DNA of 52,604 nucleotides, taken from NCBI GenBank assembly GCA_003539625.1, contig DPOU01000013.1, positions 3,953 to 56,556 on the forward strand, in the 5' to 3' direction. Source of the DNA: Acholeplasmatales bacterium. GTDB taxonomy: Bacteria > Bacillota_I > Bacilli_A > ML615J-28 > CAG-313. Below are positions 48,764 through 52,604 of this stretch, piece by piece. The notes beneath the pieces are model-generated. The model did not search any database and had not been told where the DNA came from. It saw only the letters and a list, made by a program, of their open reading frames with translations. The position numbers were made by a program, and so were the translations under genes. Within the stretch, counting starts at the first letter, position 1. Each line of letters begins with the position of its first letter.

Positions 48764-51176
48764 AAAGTTATTTTTGGTATTTGCTTTAGTATTTGTTTCC
48801 ACATTTGCTTTTCTTAGAGCTAATGTATACCATGTAAAAGCTTATGACAGTATCGATAGTACTGGTGCTACTACGTGGAATATAAAAAGTGAGGAAGTAA
48901 AGAATAAGTATGGAGTTAATTATTCTTATGTAATTGGAAAACCAACTACTCAAGGAGCTACAGGTACTGAAAAAATAGTTAACTATTTTAGTATGAAACC
49001 AGATGGTGTAAATTCAAAACTTGTTACTTGGGGAGTTCAAGATGGTAATTCTGGTTTTAAAACAAATCAATTAACTGAAATTGCAAAGGATTATGAAAAA
49101 AAACATCCAGGTTGGATTGTAGTTTCAGGTATAAATGCCGATCAATGGTATTATAAAACAACAAAGAATAATCAAAAAGGTGGTTATTTCTTCTGTGATA
49201 ATCCGTATTATCCATTTACAATGGATGGCCAAAATCTATTTACAATCAACCCACTTGGTGGTCGTGGAAATGGTATAGCTATTACAAATAATCCAAATAG
49301 TCCATTTATTAGTGTTACAAATAGTGATCGTATTGAATTACAAGTATATGATGCAAACGATCAATTGATTGCTACATTCCCTGTAAGTGGGTATAACCAA
49401 AACCCAGGTGCATCTGGAACAACTGTTTGGTCAGGATATGTAAATCCAGAAACAATGGGCAAAGCATTTATTAATAGAGAAGTTAATACAACAAATTCAT
49501 TGTTTGTAATTGAAAACGCAGATCTTGCATATATGAATAATACTAGAGATTATGCATATGAAGGAAGTATGTATGCACCAGTTGATTCATTCTATGGCAA
49601 AGGAACTATATCTTCAACTGTAAATCAAATAAGTTTAGGCGCAGGTCAATTTGCTATTGAAACTACAAGCGAAGAAGTAAAAGCAAAACTTGCAGTAGGC
49701 GTAAAAGTAATTATTGAACAACAATATTCAAATGAAGGTGCAAATGAAGTAGAATCAGTTACTGGATTCCATACTGTACAAGTTAAAGATGGTGTATATC
49801 AAGATAGTAGTGCTCCATATAATCTAGCCTCTAAACCACGTTCTATATTTGGTGTAAAAGAAGATGGTACATATTTCTTATTAACAACAAGAGATAATAA
49901 GATTGGTTCAACTGGCGGTACTGCTCATACCGAAACACAAGCAATATTAAGTTATTATGGTGCTTATACAGCATATCAAGATGATGGTGGTGGTTCTTCT
50001 ACAGCAATCTATCGTACAGATTCAGGTACATTTGATGTTGTTAGTGGTAGTTGTGACTCTGCTACTACACTAAAATCACAAAGACTTGTATTTAGTGGTT
50101 TATTCTTTGTTGTAAAAGATCCGGGCGTTAGCATAAAAGAAACAACACCTTCATCAGTAACACTTAGATTAAATAACACTCAATATGCAAATAGCTTAGA
50201 AGATGTAAAAGCAAAAGTAAATGGCAAAACATATGAAATGACAAATGGTATAATTAAAATCGACGATTTAGAAGAAAATACAGAATATGAAATTAATATT
50301 GAATATAAACTAAATGATCAAAATCTTACTGCGTTAACATATGCAAAAACAGCTGAATACAAACCTGGAATAAAATTGAATCCAACATCAGATGGCTTTA
50401 TTGTAGACATACCTAAAGTTGATTCAGAACTGATAACATCCAAGATTACGTTCTTAATTGATGATAAGACCATAGTGGTTGATAATTCGGCAGGTGAACT
50501 TGAAAGTTATCAAATAACAGGCTTATATAAAGATATGGATTATGAAATATCTTATACATATGAAGTAAAAAATATTAAAACTAATACAACATATTCAAGA
50601 AGTGTTTCAAAACAAATATATACTACTTTAAATTATGATGTACCTGTAATTGAAAGTTTCACAGTTAAAACTGTCGGTAATAAAGTAAAAGTAAGATACG
50701 AAATAACAGATATAGATAGTGTAATTATAAAATTATGTTTAATCCATAATGATGAAAAAATAGAATTAGAAATAGGTTCTAGAGAGTATACTTTTGATGA
50801 TATAGATGTTAAGACTTCAGTTCATAAATTTAAACTTGTTGCAACATATGAAACATTAGATGGTGAAAATCGCTATGATGTTGAATCAAATGAATTAACA
50901 TTAGGTGAAGAACATGTACATGAATGGGTTGAAGCAACATGTACAGCACCAAAAACATGTAAGACATGTGGAGCAACAGAAGGTGAAGCATTAGGACATG
51001 ATTGGAAAGAAGCAACAACAGAAGCACCAAAGACATGTACAAGATGTGGAGCAACAGAAGGTGAAAAACTACCTACAGAAAAGCCTAAAAAGAATTGTAA
51101 GAAAACATCATTAATAAGTATCCTAGTAAGTTTAACAGTACTAGTAGGATGCTTAGTAGTAAGAAGAAAACACTAA
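48750..51176 (+). CDS. Secreted cell-surface phosphodiester glycosidase (NAGPA domain)
   Basis: An 808-aa surface protein with GTG start (48750) after AAAGGAGG. The signal peptide covers about 1-31. The NAGPA domain spans about 80-470, with IVVSGINADQWYY near 125, GVKEDGTYFLLTTRD and the conserved DDGGGSSTAIYR near 415. Beta-sandwich, Fn3-like segments follow (about 485-720). Two 26-residue Cys repeats come next (HEWVEATCTAPKTCKTCGAT; the second has lost its first Cys). A C-terminal helix and RRKH end (about 786-808) anchor it. NAGPA enzymes remove sugars from phosphodiesters. Here wall or capsular glycopolymers are likely targets, by inference. Confidence 0.88.
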   Translation: MKKIKKLFLVFALVFVSTFAFLRANVYHVKAYDSIDSTGATTWNIKSEEVKNKYGVNYSYVIGKPTTQGATGTEKIVNYFSMKPDGVNSKLVTWGVQDGNSGFKTNQLTEIAKDYEKKHPGWIVVSGINADQWYYKTTKNNQKGGYFFCDNPYYPFTMDGQNLFTINPLGGRGNGIAITNNPNSPFISVTNSDRIELQVYDANDQLIATFPVSGYNQNPGASGTTVWSGYVNPETMGKAFINREVNTTNSLFVIENADLAYMNNTRDYAYEGSMYAPVDSFYGKGTISSTVNQISLGAGQFAIETTSEEVKAKLAVGVKVIIEQQYSNEGANEVESVTGFHTVQVKDGVYQDSSAPYNLASKPRSIFGVKEDGTYFLLTTRDNKIGSTGGTAHTETQAILSYYGAYTAYQDDGGGSSTAIYRTDSGTFDVVSGSCDSATTLKSQRLVFSGLFFVVKDPGVSIKETTPSSVTLRLNNTQYANSLEDVKAKVNGKTYEMTNGIIKIDDLEENTEYEINIEYKLNDQNLTALTYAKTAEYKPGIKLNPTSDGFIVDIPKVDSELITSKITFLIDDKTIVVDNSAGELESYQITGLYKDMDYEISYTYEVKNIKTNTTYSRSVSKQIYTTLNYDVPVIESFTVKTVGNKVKVRYEITDIDSVIIKLCLIHNDEKIELEIGSREYTFDDIDVKTSVHKFKLVATYETLDGENRYDVESNELTLGEEHVHEWVEATCTAPKTCKTCGATEGEALGHDWKEATTEAPKTCTRCGATEGEKLPTEKPKKNCKKTSLISILVSLTVLVGCLVVRRKH
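50919..51068 (+). repeat. Tandem 78-bp in-frame repeat encoding Cys modules
   Basis: Two copies (50919-50996 and about 50997-51068) encode HxWxxAT-x-APKTC-xx-CGATEGE. Copy 1 has three Cys and copy 2 has two. DNA identity is high, which points to recent duplication or ongoing repeat number change. Confidence 0.75.
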
Positions 51177-51183
51177 AAGATAT

Positions 51184-51218
51184 TAAAAGTTTCAGTATAT
51201 TACTGAAACTTTTACTTT
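51184..51218 (+). terminator. Hairpin between the two NAGPA genes
   Basis: TAAAAGTTTCAGTA (51184-51197) pairs perfectly with TACTGAAACTTTTA (51201-51214), loop TAT. The T-run is short, so termination may be partial. Confidence 0.7.
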
Positions 51219-51273
51219 AATAAAAATAAATAACTAGTTTAACTATATAAATTAGTTTTGAAAGGAAAGAAAT

Positions 51274-52604
51274 ATGAAAAAAGCAATTAAAACTATATTA
51301 ACTATATATATGCTTTTATTGTTAACAGTTACATTTGGGATAAACAATAATAATATAAGTTTACTAGCTGCTACTAATACTAATTCGGAATATGTGAATA
51401 CTGTAACTGATTTAAAAACAACTGATTTAATGGGCGGTGTAACTTTATATGAGCAAAAAATGACATCACTTTTAAATGGAGATAGTCAAAAAGCTTTTCA
51501 AGAACACTTTGTTCAATGGGTAGATTTAAAAAAAGAAAATGATGTACGAATAGTTACTTGGACAAAACAAAAAGCTGATAATTGGGCTGCATCAACAACA
51601 CGTGAAGCCGCAATTGAATGGGAAAAATATCATCCAGGTTGGGTAGTTGTTGCGGGGACAAACGGAGATTTCTTTAGTAATTCTGGAGCTAATACTAAAG
51701 AACCAACTACTAACTATATGCAAGAAGGAGATATGTTCAGATCAGAGTATTCCAAACTACCTAGATCAGTTATAGGTTTTAAAAAAGATGGCTCATATAT
51801 AGTTGGAGAACCAAAATTAACAGAAAATATGTTATTGCATATATATGCAGAAGATGGCAGTGTATTAGAAAAAATACCAATTAGTGGATATAATACTGCA
51901 GCAACATCTGATGGAATAACACTATATACAAAAGATTGTGCAGATACTTATGATTTAACGGGTTATACAGTATGCGAAGGTACATATACAATTTGTAGAG
52001 TAGCTAATACAAAAAATAAATCTGTTTTTATAAAAGGTGAAATGAATATTTCTAGAGCTGGTAATGCCGAAGAAAAACCTTGTATGACAAGAGAAGAATT
52101 AAAAGAAGATGGAACAACAAAAACTACAACAGTAAGAGAATTTTATATTGCAACTAAAAATCAAGAAGTTGTTAATAAATTAAAATCTGGTGTGAAAGTG
52201 AAATGCCAATATGACTTTGTTGATGAATGGGCAGATGTAATAAATACAATGGGATATAAATATGATTTGTTACTTAATGGTAAATCACAACATCAAAAAT
52301 CAACAAATGCTGATTGCTATACAGATCACCCTAGAACCTTTATTGGCTTTAAAGAAGATGGTACTCCGGTTTTAATGGTAATTGATGGAAGAGGCAAAAC
52401 TGCAGCCGAAAAAAATTATGGTGTAAGTTTATTTGAAGGCGCTGAAATTATGAAATTAGCAGGTTGCGTTAATGCATATAACCTTGATGGTGGTGGTTCG
52501 TCAACACTAATCGTTCGCAATCAAGGGGGCGGTTTTGATGTAATAAATAGGCCAAGTGATGGCTCTGAAAGATCAGATGCAAACGCAATATTCTTAGTTA
52601 TGAG
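51274..52604 (+). CDS. Second secreted NAGPA-domain phosphodiester glycosidase (3' truncated)
   Basis: An open frame of 443 codons from an ATG after GAAAGGAAAG to the window edge; the C-terminus is missing. A signal/anchor helix (TIYMLLLLTVTFG) is followed by the NAGPA domain. Conserved motifs are better preserved than in the preceding gene: HPGWVVVAGTNGDFFS, HPRTFIGFKEDGTPVLMVIDGR and NLDGGGSSTLIVRN, then ERSDANAIFLVM. It is a divergent tandem paralogue of the upstream gene, sharing the order of motifs but little else. Whether it carries the Cys repeats and anchor cannot be seen. Confidence 0.88.
   Translation, partial: MKKAIKTILTIYMLLLLTVTFGINNNNISLLAATNTNSEYVNTVTDLKTTDLMGGVTLYEQKMTSLLNGDSQKAFQEHFVQWVDLKKENDVRIVTWTKQKADNWAASTTREAAIEWEKYHPGWVVVAGTNGDFFSNSGANTKEPTTNYMQEGDMFRSEYSKLPRSVIGFKKDGSYIVGEPKLTENMLLHIYAEDGSVLEKIPISGYNTAATSDGITLYTKDCADTYDLTGYTVCEGTYTICRVANTKNKSVFIKGEMNISRAGNAEEKPCMTREELKEDGTTKTTTVREFYIATKNQEVVNKLKSGVKVKCQYDFVDEWADVINTMGYKYDLLLNGKSQHQKSTNADCYTDHPRTFIGFKEDGTPVLMVIDGRGKTAAEKNYGVSLFEGAEIMKLAGCVNAYNLDGGGSSTLIVRNQGGGFDVINRPSDGSERSDANAIFLVM

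Noticed and set aside
50830..51054. Minus-strand open frame rich in His and Leu
   Set aside because: It is the complement of the repeated Cys-module codons of the NAGPA gene and has no SD.
1..52604. UGA already read as tryptophan
   Set aside because: Full-length genes contain no in-frame TGA and all inspected Trp codons are TGG. Only absence of TGA as a stop is supported.

Overview
The window looks like the replication-origin region of an AT-rich, low-GC Gram-positive bacterium, probably an uncultured member of the Bacilli close to the Erysipelotrichales, RF39 or Mollicutes-like gut lineages. The evidence is the gene order rpmH-rnpA-yidC-jag-mnmE on one side and dnaA-dnaN-(yaaA)-recF-gyrB-gyrA-serS on the other, strong SD sites and sigma-A type promoters, T-box leaders, and lipoprotein signals. 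Sporulation-type genes (cwlJ, gerQ, spoVT) suggest an endospore-forming lineage or one descended from spore formers. All 43 complete genes stop with TAA (27) or TAG (16). None uses TGA, and no in-frame TGA interrupts a gene.

Left arm (1-23.5 kb, almost all on the minus strand, leading away from the origin). At the far left is an apparent operon of an ABC importer (ATPase, two permeases, binding lipoprotein) followed by a lipoprotein thermonuclease with an OB-like domain and a second large lipoprotein with Ig-like and OB-like domains that runs off the window. Next come a small membrane protein, recR, ebfC and an unusually long dnaX. An SPFH-NfeD membrane pair with a small companion gene follows, then an orphan membrane protein on the plus strand, T-box controlled asnS, mnmE, jag, a lipoprotein YidC with a large extra N-terminal domain, rnpA and rpmH. 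A membrane protein of unknown function sits between rpmH and dnaA.

Origin (23.5-30.3 kb). DnaA-box-like sequences lie upstream of dnaA and between dnaA and dnaN, which gives a bipartite oriC. A third patch before gyrB repeats two exact origin motifs. Between dnaN and yaaA, where other Firmicutes have no insertion, there is a plasmid-like partition cassette (ParA plus a ribbon-helix-helix partner) followed by about 1.35 kb of extremely AT-rich noncoding DNA. This DNA holds an iteron-like array, a lone C6G6 palindrome and many short repeats. I consider it a candidate centromere and the most interesting part of the window.

Right arm (30.3-52.6 kb, mostly plus strand). After gyrB, gyrA and T-box controlled serS come minus-strand HIT and cwlJ-gerQ. 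A CopZ-like metal/Fe-S protein follows with ppa, then folD, pth, mfd, spoVT and fba. The end of the window is a surface region: two lipoproteins, a GT2-like glycosyltransferase, and two tandem secreted phosphodiester-glycosidase (NAGPA) proteins, the second cut by the window edge. I saw no tRNA, rRNA, CRISPR array, insertion sequence or prophage.
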